Shown here piece by piece: positions 27,343 to 39,056 of a DNA stretch of 64,000 nt; positions within the stretch are counted from its first letter, which is position 1; each line of letters opens with the position of its first letter. The notes under the pieces were generated by a model that was not told where the DNA came from, searched no databases, and saw nothing but the letters and a program-made list of their open reading frames with translations. The stretch comes from Paragorgia papillata (lineage: Eukaryota; Cnidaria; Anthozoa; Scleralcyonacea; Coralliidae): NCBI GenBank assembly GCA_035771165.1, contig JAWNZC010000346.1:803501-867500 (forward strand). The letters are read 5' to 3'. A program made the position numbers and the translations under genes.

Positions 27343-28568
27343 CGAGTAAAATCGTCTGGCGTTAGCGGAGTAAAAAGATAAAGTTGTTCCGTGCACAACA
27401 ATAATGCGAATGAAAGGATTAATCAACAGTCAGTGTGTCGAATCCTTTTACGCATGGCTTTCCGAGTCTCCTTGACAAGTAAAACACTCTGACGTTAGAG
27501 AAAAAAAGATAAAGTTGTTCCGTGCACAACACTGATGCGAATGAAAGGGTTAATCAACAGTCAGTGTGTCGAATCCTTTTACGCATGGCTTTCCGAGTCT
27601 CCTTGACAAGTAAAACACTCTAACGTTAGAGAAAAAAAGATAACGTTGTTCCACAACATCAATGCGAATAAAAGGGTTAAAGAAAAATCAAAATGATGCT
27701 CCTTCCATCTTCATTACCGATCTTGTTCTAGATAATTTCAAAATTCTACATACAGGTCGACCGCAGTCGGAGGAGCCAAAGGCCCCTCTTTCGTTTAGCT
27801 GCTACCCTAAGGCAGGGGTGGGCACCACTCCTATCCCAGATGGTGTTGATTTTACGGAGGGAGGAAAACCGGGTACTTCGGTTGGGTACTTCGTCCTAAA
27901 TCTTGGACGAAGCCAAAGAGCAGAAGTACAGAAGGAATACAGCAGAGCCTACTTTTCTTCCTCTCTCTCTCTCTCTCAGCGAAGAAATAAGGAAAAGAAG
28001 GCTCTGCTCGCAGGGTACCCTTGACGAGTAAAATCGTCTGGCGTTAGCGGAGTAAAAAGATAAAGTTGTTCCGTGCACAACAATAATGCGAATGAAAGGA
28101 TTAATCAACAGTCAGTGTGTCGAATCCTTTTACGCATGGCTTTCCGAGTCTCCTTGACAAGTAAAACACTCTGACGTTAGAGAAAAAAAGATAAAGTTGT
28201 TCCGTGCACAACACTGATGCGAATGAAAGGGTTAATCAACAGTCAGTGTGTCGAATCCTTTTACGCATGGCTTTCCGAGTCTCCTTGACAAGTAAAACAC
28301 TCTAACGTTAGAGAAAAAAAGATAACGTTGTTCCACAACATCAATGCGAATAAAAGGGTTAAAGAAAAATCAAAATGATGCTCCTTCCATCTTCATTACC
28401 GATCTTGTTCTAGATAATTTCAAAATTCTACATACAGGTCGACCGCAGTCGGAGGAGCCAAAGGCCCCTCTTTCGTTTAGCTGCTACCCTAAGGCAGGGG
28501 TGGGCACCACTCCTATCCCAGATGGTGTTGATTTTACGGAGGGAGGAAAACCGCAGAACCCGGCGAAA
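27204..28568. repeat. 682 bp tandem duplication (two units)
   Basis: Units at about 27204-27885 and 27886-28567 share the same sequence at a fixed offset of 682 bp wherever I compared them (for example TTCGTCCTAAATCTTGG at 27207 and 27889, and the open frames at 27662 and 28344). Each unit contains half of the foldback element, two TTGACAAGTAAAACACTCT blocks and part of a 5S SINE. Near identity implies a recent event or an assembly duplication. Confidence 0.85.
27749..27868 (-). mobile_element. Truncated 5S-derived SINE copy
   Basis: Body and tail part only, identical to 28431-28550. The 5S head is missing because the duplication junction (about 27870-27887) cuts the element. Confidence 0.6.
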
Positions 28569-28716
28569 AAACCCTCGGAGCACAGGAGAGACCAACTAAA
28601 CTCTACTCGCATGGTCCAAGCTCGAGAACGGGGCTGTTCCCAAACGGTCACCCATCCAAGTACTAACCCCGTCCAACCGGGCTTAACTATTGGTGAGAGG
28701 CAGCGTCCTAACAGAA
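28431..28716 (-). mobile_element. 5S-rRNA-derived SINE copy
   Basis: Reverse-oriented copy with the full 5S-like head (about 28640-28700) and the same body as the 6535 copy. It forms the right end of the second unit of the 682 bp tandem duplication. Confidence 0.68.
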
Positions 28717-28759
28717 AATTCTACAGTCAAGTAAATCTTCATATTATATTATAACGTAT

Positions 28760-29990
28760 ATATAGTAAACCAGGACTGAACTTTGCCCCCAAAACCAGTA
28801 AAGAACAATGTTTCCGTGTATAACACGCACTAATCCTACTATACCTGTCAATTTTGCACTAGCCTATCACCTATTTTGTATATTTTAGAAATTTCAAAAT
28901 TTGATGAATTTTGTAATCCCACTCTGACTGTTGTAATCTAACACTTATAGCTTATCAGCTTATTTCCTCCTTGTAAAAATAAACAACGTAGATATATTAT
29001 TTAAGTCGCTCGGTCTGACGATGACTTTGGGATAAAATCGAAAAAAACCATTAAAACCACGATAAAACCATTCCATATTTTTGATGCATGTACATCTTAG
29101 ATTTTTAAAAATGTTCATATTATTTTTCGCATCTATTATTCATCTATAATAATTAGTTCAAAAAGGAATGATGCCTTATTAATTTAACGAGAAAATGATC
29201 TTTTGGCACTGCAGTGGATAATCAATATTTTCGACAAGTTAAACTGATTTTCGACAGACTTCAATTTTCCGACAAAAATATATATTTCATGTGGGGGGAG
29301 GGCCGGTCGTCTCCCCCCCCCCCCCCCAACACACACATGCACACGTGCACACTACATCGCCAATGCACGGAAGTCGTTTTGATGTGACATTGCGACAGTT
29401 GGGCGTCTCAAATATGTCCTATAAGAATATATGTCCTAGATAAGAATTAAGTTTATCCTTATTTCAAGATTTTGTACGTTTCAGCACCACAATATGCATG
29501 CCGTTGGTCGCGTGTGTTAGAATGATAATCATATTAAGCTGACTTTGGTATCACTACATTAACATTAGCCAAGGTGAAGTGTGAGAGGAAAAATGACTGA
29601 GTGACAGTGTGACCGACACGCCAAGTCAAACCAACAACTAGAGCACTTATGTACACGCCAAGGTGCCTAAATATAGACAGTATTCGGACTGATCAGAAAC
29701 TAAGATCACTAAAAGCCTTCTTGAAGATTAAACCCTTAAGAGTAAACTCCTTCAAAACCAAATACCTAATACGTAAAATATCTAAAGATTAATTTTGAAC
29801 AAGATGCTGGACATTAATTGAGATGAAGAACTTATAATAAGAACTTAAATGTGGGAGTCTGTAATCGAAGGACATTAATCTCTCTTATAGGATCCAATCA
29901 AGAGATATTGCGTTGAAGTTGTGTAAATGAGAGAAAGATTTATGTTTCATTTTCAGTCATCGCAGAAACAGCCTTGCAACGAGCTGCGAG
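28760..29990. other. Intergenic stretch, nothing recognised
   Basis: AT-rich, with one poly-C run (29313-29327). No protein-like ORF or repeat family found. Confidence 0.55.
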
Positions 29991-29999
29991 TACGTACAT

Positions 30000-30007
30000 A
30001 CATACAT

Positions 30008-30042
<35 letters not shown>

Positions 30043-30880
30043 CGGCAGCCGTTGGTGGATTAACAAAGTAAAGAAAAAATATGCAACGGCACAGAACACT
30101 AAACACAGCTTGAGCCAATTTAATTACGTACGTTAGTGACCTATAGCTTAAATTACAATAACAATAAAGATATTTAAATATATAACTGAAGAAATGATAA
30201 ATGATAACTGTTTTCTCATACTACTGGTTAAAACAAAATTTAGAAACAACAGTCCATTGAACTGCACAACTGTCTTCCCTGGTGGCATTTCAGGCATATT
30301 GATTTCCATGTCTTTTTGTCTGTTTTTCAATATCGAAAATTGTTCTGGTCGCCGAAAAATAGTAGTCAAACAGAAGGGTCTTGAACTGGTACAAGGTCAT
30401 GTCCAGCTTGCGTAGATTATCAGGGAGGGTGCTCCAGGTTCGATTGGCTCTAACTGTATAGCTGTTTTGGTAACATAAAGTGTTCTGGTTTTAGGGATTT
30501 GGTACGTAATTGAGGAATTGACTGTATAGCACGAAGAGTCGTGGAAAGTTTTGATTTATTGATTGGTTTTAGAAGGATATTCGGAGCAGTTACAACCAAA
30601 CCATTCGCAGCTTTGAAAAAAAACACAACGTCAAGATATTCGTGCCAGTAACATATGGGTAACATCCCTAAAGTGATGCCTTGTATGGAATATCTGATCC
30701 AAAGGGAAGGCCCAGTATGAATTTTGTTGCCCACTTTCTACTTCCGTAGTTCGGGTAATCGTCTGTGGGGCTCATACTTGAGAGGCGTAGGCAAGATTGG
30801 ACCTCACCAAACCAAGATAGATAAAAAGAACTCACAGCGAAAAAAAACACACCCAAGCACTGCGAGTTCTTTGTAATTAG
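30000..30880 (-). pseudogene. Non-LTR retrotransposon (LINE) 3' fragment, frameshifted
   Basis: Minus-strand pieces in shifting frames resemble the C-terminal end of a LINE ORF2: KWATKFILGLPFGSDIPYKA at about 30660-30735, then LGMLPICYWHEYLDVVFFFK (30600-30680), then NRTWSTLPDNLRKLDMTLYQ and FKTLLFDYY at about 30370-30450. This order (PICYWHEYLD, FFFK, then TWS/NSLP and L..FK..L) is familiar from reverse-transcriptase elements of marine invertebrates. The fragment ends on its 3' side in an A-rich TAAA repeat (30005-30037), as LINE tails do. No endonuclease or RT core is present, so it is a dead 5'-truncated copy. Confidence 0.6.
30005..30037. repeat. TTTA tetranucleotide array
   Basis: About eight units at the 3' side of the LINE fragment. 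Confidence 0.9.
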
Positions 30881-31014
30881 TAGACTACACTAGACTCAGT
30901 GCTACAAGTCTCTCTCTCTCTCAAAAGCGGAAAACGAGAGGGGGGAGGGGGGAGGGGAGGAGAAAGGGGAAGAGAGAGACTATCTCACTCTCAAGGTGAG
31001 CAGTGGGTGGCGTG

Positions 31015-31320
31015 TGCTGTTAGGGCGTTGCCTCTCATCAATAGTTAAGCCCGGTTAGACGGGGTTAGTACTTTGGATGGGTGACCGTCTGGGAACAACC
31101 CCGTTCTCGAGCTTGGGACTCAAGTGAGAAGAGTTTAGTTGGTCTCTCCTGTGCTCCGAGGGTTTTTCGCCGGGTTCTCCGGTATTCCTCCCTGCGTAAA
31201 ATCAACACCTATAGGGCTTAGCTGGGATCCGTGGTCTGAACTGTGTCGTATAGCGGCTGCTTAAAGCGCCTTTGATATGCCTCGACACGGCCACATTGAA
31301 AAATCATTATAGGAGTAATT
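31015..31320 (+). mobile_element. 5S-rRNA-derived SINE copy
   Basis: The head contains AGTTAAGCCCGGTTAGACGG followed by GTTAGTACTTTGGATGGGTG and ACCGTCTGGGAA, matching the 3' half of 5S rRNA including its internal promoter (box A, intermediate element, box C). A body (GTTTAGTTGGTCTCTCC, CTCCGAGGGTTTTTCGCC, CTCCC) and a tail segment shared with the other copies follow. Confidence 0.7.
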
Positions 31321-31611
31321 TGATTGTAAAGATACACGTTTGATGTATTCCAATTAAAGACCTTTATTTACATTGCGGATTTTGAAAAAATCTATTTAAT
31401 TAGAAATATAGTAAGGTTGAATGTACTGTTGGATATACTGGTTGGATGGCGAAAGGAAGGAAGAGAAAAATGTTCCTCCAGCCTGCTCGAATTGTGATGC
31501 GATTTGCTACTTGGATATACTACTTTCGGAAGTATACCCAACCTTACTATATATTTAATTTTGTGTTTCAACACTGCCTACGCGGCACGCAACTTTGATT
31601 TCACGATTCAT

Positions 31612-32108
31612 TTAAAGGGCATATGACTCGAAAATTAAGTTTGTCTTATTGAAAAGAACATTTAAAATGATAAAATAACATCTTTTGCAAGTTTTGGTTT
31701 CCTTGCTTCGTTTTTGAGATATTCCAGCTTGTTTGATATGCAAATGACACAACTTTCTACGTCACATGTGCATAATGAGTTATCAGAAAAGGTTACATAT
31801 CTTTGCTATTATGAAAACATGGGCTTAACTCAAAGGAAGCATGTGCGTGTTTCTACCCACAACGCCAAACATGTAGAATTCCAAGTGATTTCGTCTCACA
31901 ATAGCAAAGATATGTAACCTTCTCTCGGTAACTCATAATACTCATTATGCACGTGTGACGTAGAAAGTTGTGTCATTTGCATATCAAACAAACTGGAATA
32001 TCTCAAAAACGAAGCAAGGAAACCAAAAACTGCAAAAGATGTTATTTTATCATTTTAAATGTTCTTTTCAATAAGACAAACTTAATTTTCGAGTCATATG
32101 CCCTTTAA
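31612..32108. mobile_element. TTAA foldback MITE, copy 1
   Basis: Long inverted arms start TTAAAGGGCATATGACTCG and return as CGAGTCATATGCCCTTTAA. The centre has matched palindromic segments (CTACGTCAC and GTGACGTAG). TTAA ends recall piggyBac-type target choice; no ORF. Confidence 0.75.
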
Positions 32109-32629
32109 GCCTTGTTTACACGGTCAAAATTTAAGCGGGATCTGAGCCACATCTGACTTTAAGCGGGCTTAAAATGTCCGTGTAAACAGATCGGCGTAAA
32201 TTAATCGCGATTAGTTTGCACCACCTCAAGGAGGTGGATTAAACTGAGCACGATCAGTTAATCGCGCTTAATTTGGCCGTGTAAACGCAACGGGATTGAA
32301 AAACGCTTGCTATTAACACGGTGTTATTAATACGATAAAATGCATTTTTTTGCCCTGCTGTAGAAGCTTCCATCTCGCTATTCTTTGTTCCTTTCTTTCT
32401 TTCTTTCTTTCTTTCTTTTAGCTATTACTCTTTCTCGTGTACCGATGTCTTCCGTTGTTCTTTGACGCACGCTACCCATACGAAGCTTCCAAAACCAAAA
32501 ATATAGCTCGTCCGCCATGTTGAATAATGGTGCATGTGTTTTAGTAAGGGATTATTAAATGACCGTGTAAACGCACCAAGGTGGCGCATTTAAGCACGCT
32601 TTAAATTTTGGCCGTGTAAACAGGGCTTC
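32107..32629. mobile_element. TIR element with TTTACACGG ends
   Basis: Ends AAGCCTTGTTTACACGGTCA and GGCCGTGTAAACAGGGCTT; TTTAAGC motifs recur inside (32145-32270 and 32590). It abuts the TTAA MITE 31612-32108. Contains a TTTC run (32386-32420). Confidence 0.6.
32386..32420. repeat. TTTC tetranucleotide array
   Basis: Short array inside the 32107-32629 element. Confidence 0.85.
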
Positions 32630-33283
32630 AGATGCAGTACTCGTAGCTCGCTGCGAGCCAGTTTCTGCGATAACTGAAAATAGGCTTTACATTTATAAAG
32701 CTCCAACGAACGCCAGATGAAGGGTGCAATGGGTTTATTGTAACCTGCGATCACGCGTTTCTTTTTGAGGGCCTGATCGCAGGTTAGGTTTATTGTATAT
32801 CACAATCGGAAATCGCATAGAAAATCGGCCACTTTCATGGGGCAGTTCGCAGTCCACGTGCGTGCTGGCTCACGTGAGTTCTGAGGACATTTGAAACTGA
32901 TGAATTTGAGAAGGGTAATGGCTTCGTACATTCGCGAAAATTCCACGAGTTGTCAACAAACCGTATTCTATGGCAAGCCCAACATTCGTGCTATGCGCTC
33001 GTGGAAGAATTATGGTCGGGCGACGATTTTGAGCGGAGATGTTTGACTTTGAGCTCGGGGTGTCCTCGCTGAATTAAGTGTGCAGCCTGTCGGCCGTGTA
33101 TTGATGAAGTTTACACGCAAGATATTCGTTCTACGCATGCGTAGCTAATACAGGTCAGCCCGTATTTCGCGAGCCTCGACAGCCGCCATTTCCGATCGTG
33201 CCTCATTTTAGTTTATACTAGCTTGTCAAAAGGGAATCTCTTGTAGCGTATACCCCACCGAGATAACGTCAATAAATCAATTT

Positions 33284-33526
33284 CTAGTCACAACTTCCGT
33301 CTCTCGTATCTGTCACGACATCGTTTCCTCGCATTGCTACCATACTTGACATACCAAGCTCCACAGATGCACACAAGTCAAAACAACATGATTTTGCTTG
33401 ATTTGCCTTTACAGCCACTATTCCTAAGTATTTGGCAACAGCTATAGGTGTCTTATTCCAAGTGTTTTTCTCACTAGATGATTTTCTTGCGATTTCTGCG
33501 ATTTTCTTTTTGTTTCCGCATATCAT
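33284..33526 (-). CDS. Unrecognised 80-codon open frame, probably not a gene
   Basis: Minus-strand open frame containing KSSSEKNTWNKTPIAVAKYL and a CCFDLC segment. The residue mix looks protein-like rather than repeat-derived, but I recognise no family. The flanks are tRNA-derived repeats (33790 and 34085) and no splice partners were found. It could be a fragment of a transposon gene or a chance ORF. Confidence 0.18.
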   Translation of the reverse strand: MICGNKKKIAEIARKSSSEKNTWNKTPIAVAKYLGIVAVKANQAKSCCFDLCASVELGMSSMVAMRGNDVVTDTRDGSCD

Positions 33527-33789
33527 GTCACCATATAAGTATAGTTAGTTAAGTGGGTGAGACGTCTGTCTGTAAACCGCCTTACGCCGTAATGCGTCTG
33601 CGCGCATGTAGCCATGCATGTATCTGGTTTTTTTTAAATCTGGAGTTATAGCACACGTCAAGTTTGATAGACATTTCGTTTGTAACGCGCTTATACTTTA
33701 TTAACAGCGTGCAGCCGTGCATGTTTTTCTACGTATAGAAAGTTGTTTTCACTGTACAAGCTGTCGTATTAAAGCAGTCAAATTCAGAA

Positions 33790-34165
33790 AATTACTCTAA
33801 GCCCCAGACGGGACTCGAACCCACCAGTCGGACGCTCTAACTATTGACCCACTGGATATCAGATGGTAGATCAAGATTGTTTACGATATTTGTTTAAACC
33901 CAGTGAACGCTATATTTTGAGTTCACTGGTCAAACCGTACGTGTTTCACAAGTACTTGTTGGGCTACAATTTGCATTCAGTTAAATGTTTTTCTACGTCA
34001 GTATAGTGTTTTCAGCTTGAAGATGTTATGAAGTTTCGTTTGTTTTTGCTGTACAAGCTGTCGTAATTAGTTAAACTCAGAAGACTCTGAGCTCCAGACG
34101 GGACTCGAACCCACAACCTTCCGAGTACTATAGTCAGACGCTCTAACCATAATTAAGCCATGCAT
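33790..34165 (-). repeat. Two tRNA-like repeat heads
   Basis: Both 33800-33860 and 34088-34160 carry CCAGACGGGACTCGAACCCA (a T-arm read on the minus strand) followed by ACGCTCTAAC. Acceptor stems do not pair well, so these are SINE-like remnants rather than tRNA genes. Confidence 0.5.
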
Positions 34166-34257
34166 TAGAACTCAGATGGCAGACCGAGGTTGTTGTTTGT
34201 TTTTACACCGGAAACGAGTCAAACCTCGGAGTTTTCTGAGTTTACTATCAAACCGAA

Positions 34258-34530
34258 TGTTCTTTCCCGCGTGACCTCGCAACATTGATAGCAACATTGC
34301 ACTCAGCAAGTTGCTAAAAATTAAAAATTCGTATTTAAATATTGAACTTCACATAATATGAAGTTCTATTGAAAGTCAGAACAACTAACTCTAAGTGTGA
34401 AACTCGATATTTAAAATGCGAATTTTTAGCAACTTGCCAAGGAGTCGCCGTATATGGTTAGCAAGTCAACATTGCAATATTGCTGTCAATATTGCAAGGT
34501 CGCGCGGTAAACAACATCCGGTTTGACTAC
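34258..34530. mobile_element. Foldback element
   Basis: GACCTCGCAACATTGATAGCAA at left and TTGCTGTCAATATTGCAAGGTC at right; inner arms AGCAAGTTGCTAAAAATT and its inverse, plus GAACTTCACATAATATGAAG at the centre. Confidence 0.6.
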
Positions 34531-34688
34531 AACAGCTTGTGCAGCAAAAACAACTGAAAGTCTGAAACTATACTACAGACTTACTTGCGTCTACAGTGTG
34601 GTTTGCTTGCTTGTTTAGCAAGCTAAAAATCTAGTTAAAATCTAGTTTATTTAATATCGAGAGACTTAACTCTTCATCTTATGGTGTT

Positions 34689-35117
34689 CAGGGACGGATC
34701 AAGCTTTAGCGGGGCCCCTGGCACATTAGTAGCTGACTCACATCTGCCCCCCCCCCCCCCTCCCCGAAGTCAGAAAGAGACTAGAAAAATCGGAGAAAAT
34801 TAACAAAAAAATATGCGAATAGCAACCAGCTGTCAGCTGCGAAGAGCTACTCAACCTACATTTCTGGAACCCTGGTTCTATTTCTAAGATATTTACAAAC
34901 AATGATTTTAAACTTTAGATTGAAAATTAAATAGATTTACAAGTTTCTTATAGCAATAGGTTTTGGAGTGATTCTGAAATATTTTTGCTCTTCTTATAAG
35001 TTGTAATGTAAAACTTAATTAAATTAAAACCAAAAGGCCACCAAAAATCTGCGGGGCCCTCCGAAAGCGCGGGGCCCCTGGCACTTGCCCAAAATGCCCT
35101 CCCCTTGTCCGCCACTG
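34689..35117. mobile_element. hAT-like MITE (429 bp)
   Basis: Ends CAGGGACGGATCAAGC and CTTGTCCGCCACTG form inverted repeats, flanked by the perfect 8 bp duplication ATGGTGTT (34681-34688, 35118-35125). Carries a poly-C run and GGGGCCCCTGGCAC in both halves. Confidence 0.8.
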
Positions 35118-35751
35118 ATGGTGTTGGAATATTCCAACACTCTGGCTAAATATAAATGTTCAAGAGTCAGTAGTTGCTGCTCGGGTGGGGTGAAGAGGCT
35201 TATTAGCCTATTAAATATTTGGGAAGCTATAATCCCCCCTCCTTTGTTTTTGCCGCCCTTGACCTGTGAACATATGTTTAGTACAGCAGTAACAGACTGG
35301 CTCGTCACAAAATATTTCGGTTCAAAATTGCTTCATATTAAGATATCAATGACTAATAATCTGAAAGTGTTGATAATGGTTCATTTATTTAACCCAAATC
35401 AAGAGACATTGATTTATAAATGCATTGAAGCATTTATTGTAAGTCTCAATCAACAACCTCTTTAAAATATATAATTAGACAACAGGAATATTTTCCATAT
35501 GGCACATGTCCACTTTTAACAATTTAACGCATTTAGTCGTCGGTTAGCAAAAATGTGCCGTTCAGTAGGAAAATGCCGAGTGTCAGAAATAGTGTACACA
35601 ATGCACCGACCTATACAACGTAACTGCTTAGACTTGAATCTTCAAAACCTTTGAAGACTCGGTGTAGATTAGAAAATCTTCAAAACTTTTGAAAATTCGC
35701 TATAGTGATTAGTGACTAGTAAATCGTCAATACCTTTAAACGGTTTTGCTA

Positions 35752-36552
35752 CAATCTCGAGCCCATAGTCACCCCCTTTTTGGTCAGCGGGAGAGCGCGG
35801 GGGAGACTCTGGGGAAACTGGATTGATTCTCTGTTTTGATTGGCTCATTTAAATTTATTGAATTCATCGATTCAAAACATACAGATTGTAAAATAATGAA
35901 AGTCAAATATATTGCATACGTAATTCAATAAACATATATTTCTTCAAATTTAGACGCCTCATTTTCATCTCCTCTCTTTGTTTGATATATCTGGGTCTCA
36001 GTCACACAAACAAATTTCATAGCAAAGTTTAAAAGACTTAAGACGAATTTCGAACAATATTAATGTCGCAATGAACAAAACAAACCCTGGTGGGATTTGT
36101 CGTTATATTTGATGTATAAATGTGAAACAATTTAAACAACGAAAAAGCATATTTAAGACAATTAAAGAAGGAATCACCGAATCAGCCTTCGCACTCGTAT
36201 TAAAAGTCTGATCGAGGACGATATTGGCGTCGTGAATTGATAGTTTAGTAAGTTTACCTTGGATTTCAAGAACGTTTATGTCAAGTGCCAGCACCACCAG
36301 TATCAGTCTCTCTCCGACAATTTTAACGTGCATCTGATCTGCATTTTATGCAGGGTTCTCACAAATATAGTATTTGCGATTTCAAACAAATATAATGAAC
36401 ACAACGCACATCCTGCACAGCAGCTGATGCTACGATCATGCGCTTAACAACCGGAACCCCTCATTCCAGGGGTAATTAAATCCAATTTCCCCAGAGTCTC
36501 CCCCGCGCTCTCCCGCTGACCAAAAAGGGGGTGACTATGGGCTCGAGATTGG
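35752..36552. mobile_element. TIR element (about 800 bp), hAT-like
   Basis: Arms of about 65 bp beginning CAATCTCGAGCCCATAGTCA and carrying CAGCGGGAGAGCGCGGGGGA are repeated inverted at the right end (36485-36552). Flanks share TTTGCTA (35745-35751 and 36554-36560), fitting an 8 bp duplication with one mismatch. The interior is AT-rich; I recognise no transposase. Confidence 0.7.
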
Positions 36553-36779
36553 CTTTGCTAGTGACTGGGAAATCTTCAAATTCTTTGAAAGTGATTAGCA
36601 ATTCTTCAAAACCTTTGAAGATTTGCTAGTGACATGTCCGTAATCAAGTTGACCATGCACCTAGCTTATACCCAGCCGTAGGTTTACAGTCTCGGCTTAT
36701 AGCATTAAACTGTAGTGTGTGCTTCAGTACACTGCACTACGTTGTGCTGTGCTGTGCTTTAATGCTGTCCGGTCCTGTC

Positions 36780-37790
36780 CGGTCCTGTACTGTACTGTAG
36801 TGTACTGTACTGTACTGTACTGTACTGTACTGTACCGTACTGTACCGTACAAGTACTGCACTGTACTGTATTGTATTGCACATGTACTGCACTGCACTGC
36901 ACGTGTACTGCACTGCACATGTACTGCACTGCACATGTACTGCACTGCACGTGTACTGCACTGCACATGTACTGCACTGCACGTGTACTGCACTGCACAT
37001 GTACTGCACTGCACGTGTACTGCACTGCACATGTACTGCACTGCACATGTACTGCACTGCACGTGTACTGCACTGCACATGTACTGCACTGCACGTGTAC
37101 TGCACTGCACATGTACTGCACTGCACGTGTACTGCACTGCACATGTACTGCACTGCACGTGTACTGCACGTGTACTGCACTGCACGTGTACTGCACTGCA
37201 CATGTACTGCACTGCACATGTACTGCACTGCACGTGTACTGCACTGCACGTGTACTGCACTGCACGTGTACTGCACTGCACGTGTACTGCACTGCACGTG
37301 TACTGCACTGCACATGTACTGCACTGCACATGTACTGCACTGCACATGTACTGCACTGCACATGTACTGCACTGCACATGTACTGCACTGCACATGTACT
37401 GCACTGCACATGTACTGCACTGTACTGCACTGTACATGTACTGCACATGTACTGCACTGCACATGTACTGCACATGTACTGCACTGCACATGTACTGCAC
37501 TGTACTGTACTGTACATGCACTGCACATGTACTGCACATGTACTGCACTGCACATGTACTGCACTGCACTGCACTGCACTGCACTGCACTGCACTGCACT
37601 GCACTGCACTGCACTGCACTGCACTGCACTGCACTGCACTGCACTGCACTGCACTGCACTGCACTGCACTGCACTGCACATGTACTGCACTGCACTGCAC
37701 TGCACTGCACTGCACTGCACATGTACTGCACTGTACTGCACATGTGTACTGCACTGCACTGCACTGCACTGCACTGCACTGTACTGCCTG
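36780..37790. repeat. 1 kb TGCACTGCACATGTAC minisatellite
   Basis: Starts with TGTAC units, then alternates 16 bp units ending CACATGTAC or CACGTGTAC, then pure TGCAC pentamers from about 37555. Long open frames in all six directions are artefacts of a 5/16 bp periodic, stop-free sequence. Confidence 0.95.
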
Positions 37791-37799
37791 AATGTCAAG

Positions 37800-38390
37800 C
37801 AGCTCAAGCTCTATTCAGATTATATCGCTCACACGACACGAGTATTTCTCAAATTCTATCATTTTTAAAAAACAAAGCTGAAAGCTCTACTTAAGATACT
37901 TAATTACACCTATTCACTAAAATCATTATTAATGACTTTATCATTAAAGTTCCCAAATTCTGCGAAATAATTCGGAGTACAAAAATTCTCGATATAATTC
38001 TGTGACAATGTTTAAAAATGTTCTTGGCTAAAAATGTTTAAATTATGTGTTTAAGTGCAGTAAAATTAGATAAGTATTAATATTATCTTAATGTCTGTAT
38101 TATATATTCAACTGATCAGAAACGCACAGTACTAAACTGGATCTCTAAGTCTATTTGGTAATGACGGGGCTAGTCTTACCTCCTTAAGACAAGGTTGATG
38201 TGGTGTTACCAATAGCAACAAACTGACGACATCTTACAGTGTTGTTGTTACCTTCCATTCCTTCTCTGGAGCGGGGTCGGATATTTTTTCCCTTCAACAT
38301 TAAAGATATCAGAAAACAATTATTAGGTGAGTTATGTTGAAAGGAAGATATAAGAAGTGCGGTTCTATTACAAGTTTTACGGAGTTTATT
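37800..38390. other. Unique sequence between the minisatellite and the SOD-repeat gene tail
   Basis: No gene recognised apart from the speculative tail exon at 38244. A GTAAGAC donor-like site lies near 38170 on the minus strand. Confidence 0.4.
38244..38284 (-). CDS. Possible extra tail exon of the SOD-repeat gene
   Basis: If the GTGAGT overlapping the annotated stop is used as a donor, this segment after a TTGAAG acceptor would continue the frame as EKISDPAPEKEWK and end in a GTAACA donor. Its start (GGAAAAAATA) closely copies the start of the preceding exon (GGAAAAAATT at 39111), which suggests a duplicated tail exon. No following exon was found, so this stays speculative. Confidence 0.25.
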
Positions 38391-38462
38391 AAAGTGCCTA
38401 TGAAGCGAAACGTAAGTCTGTCTTATTTGGAAAAAAACCCACTTAAAATGACAAAAGAACTA
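38391..38462. mobile_element. Truncated TTAA-family arm
   Basis: Left arm AAAGTGCCTATGAAGCGAAA plus CTGTCTTATTTGG and ACTTAAAATGAC, then broken off exactly where the GTAGA array begins. Confidence 0.5.
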
Positions 38463-38465
38463 AAC

Positions 38466-38736
38466 AGTAGAGTAGAGTAGAGTAGAGTAGAGTAGAGTAG
38501 AGTAGAGTAGAGTAGAGTAGAGTAGAGTAGAGTAGAGTAGAGTAGAGTAGAGTAGAGTAGAGTAGAGTAGAGTAGAGTAGAGTAGAGTAGAGTAGAGTAG
38601 AGTAGAGTAGAGTAGAGTAGAGTAGAGTAGAGTAGAGTAGAGTAGAGTAGAGTAGAGTAGAGTAGAGTAGAGTAGAGTAGAGTAGAGTAGAGTAGAGTAG
38701 AGTAGAGTAGAGTAGAGTAGAGTAGAGTGAAGTAAA
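38466..38736. repeat. GTAGA pentamer array
   Basis: About 52 uninterrupted units. Confidence 0.97.
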
Positions 38737-38738
38737 GT

Positions 38739-39030
38739 GGAAGGAAGGAAGGAAGGAAGGAAGGAAGGAAGGAAGGAAGGAAGGAAGGAAGGAAGGAAGG
38801 AAGGAAGGAAGGAAGGAAGGAAGGAAGGAAGGAAGGAGAATAAAGTGGAGTAGAAAGGAAGGACGTAGAGTGGGGTGGGGAAAAGGGCAGTGGAGTGAAG
38901 CGGAGTGGAGTAGAGTGGATGGGAGAGGAGTGGAGTAGAGTGGATGGGAGTGGAGTAGAGTGGATAGGAGAGGAGTGGAGTAGAGTGGATGGGAGATGAG
39001 TGGAGTAGAGTGGAGTAGAGTGGGTGGGAT
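38739..39030. repeat. GGAA array grading into GTGGA variants
   Basis: Clean GGAA to about 38836, then imperfect GTGGA/GGGAT units. Confidence 0.9.
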
Positions 39031-39056
39031 ATTAAAGTATAATTTTTCATTTTAAC

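Noticed and set aside
36719..37894. Long open frames on all strands (up to about 390 codons)
   Set aside because: They are the periodic TGCAC/CACATGTAC minisatellite read in stop-free frames; not genes.
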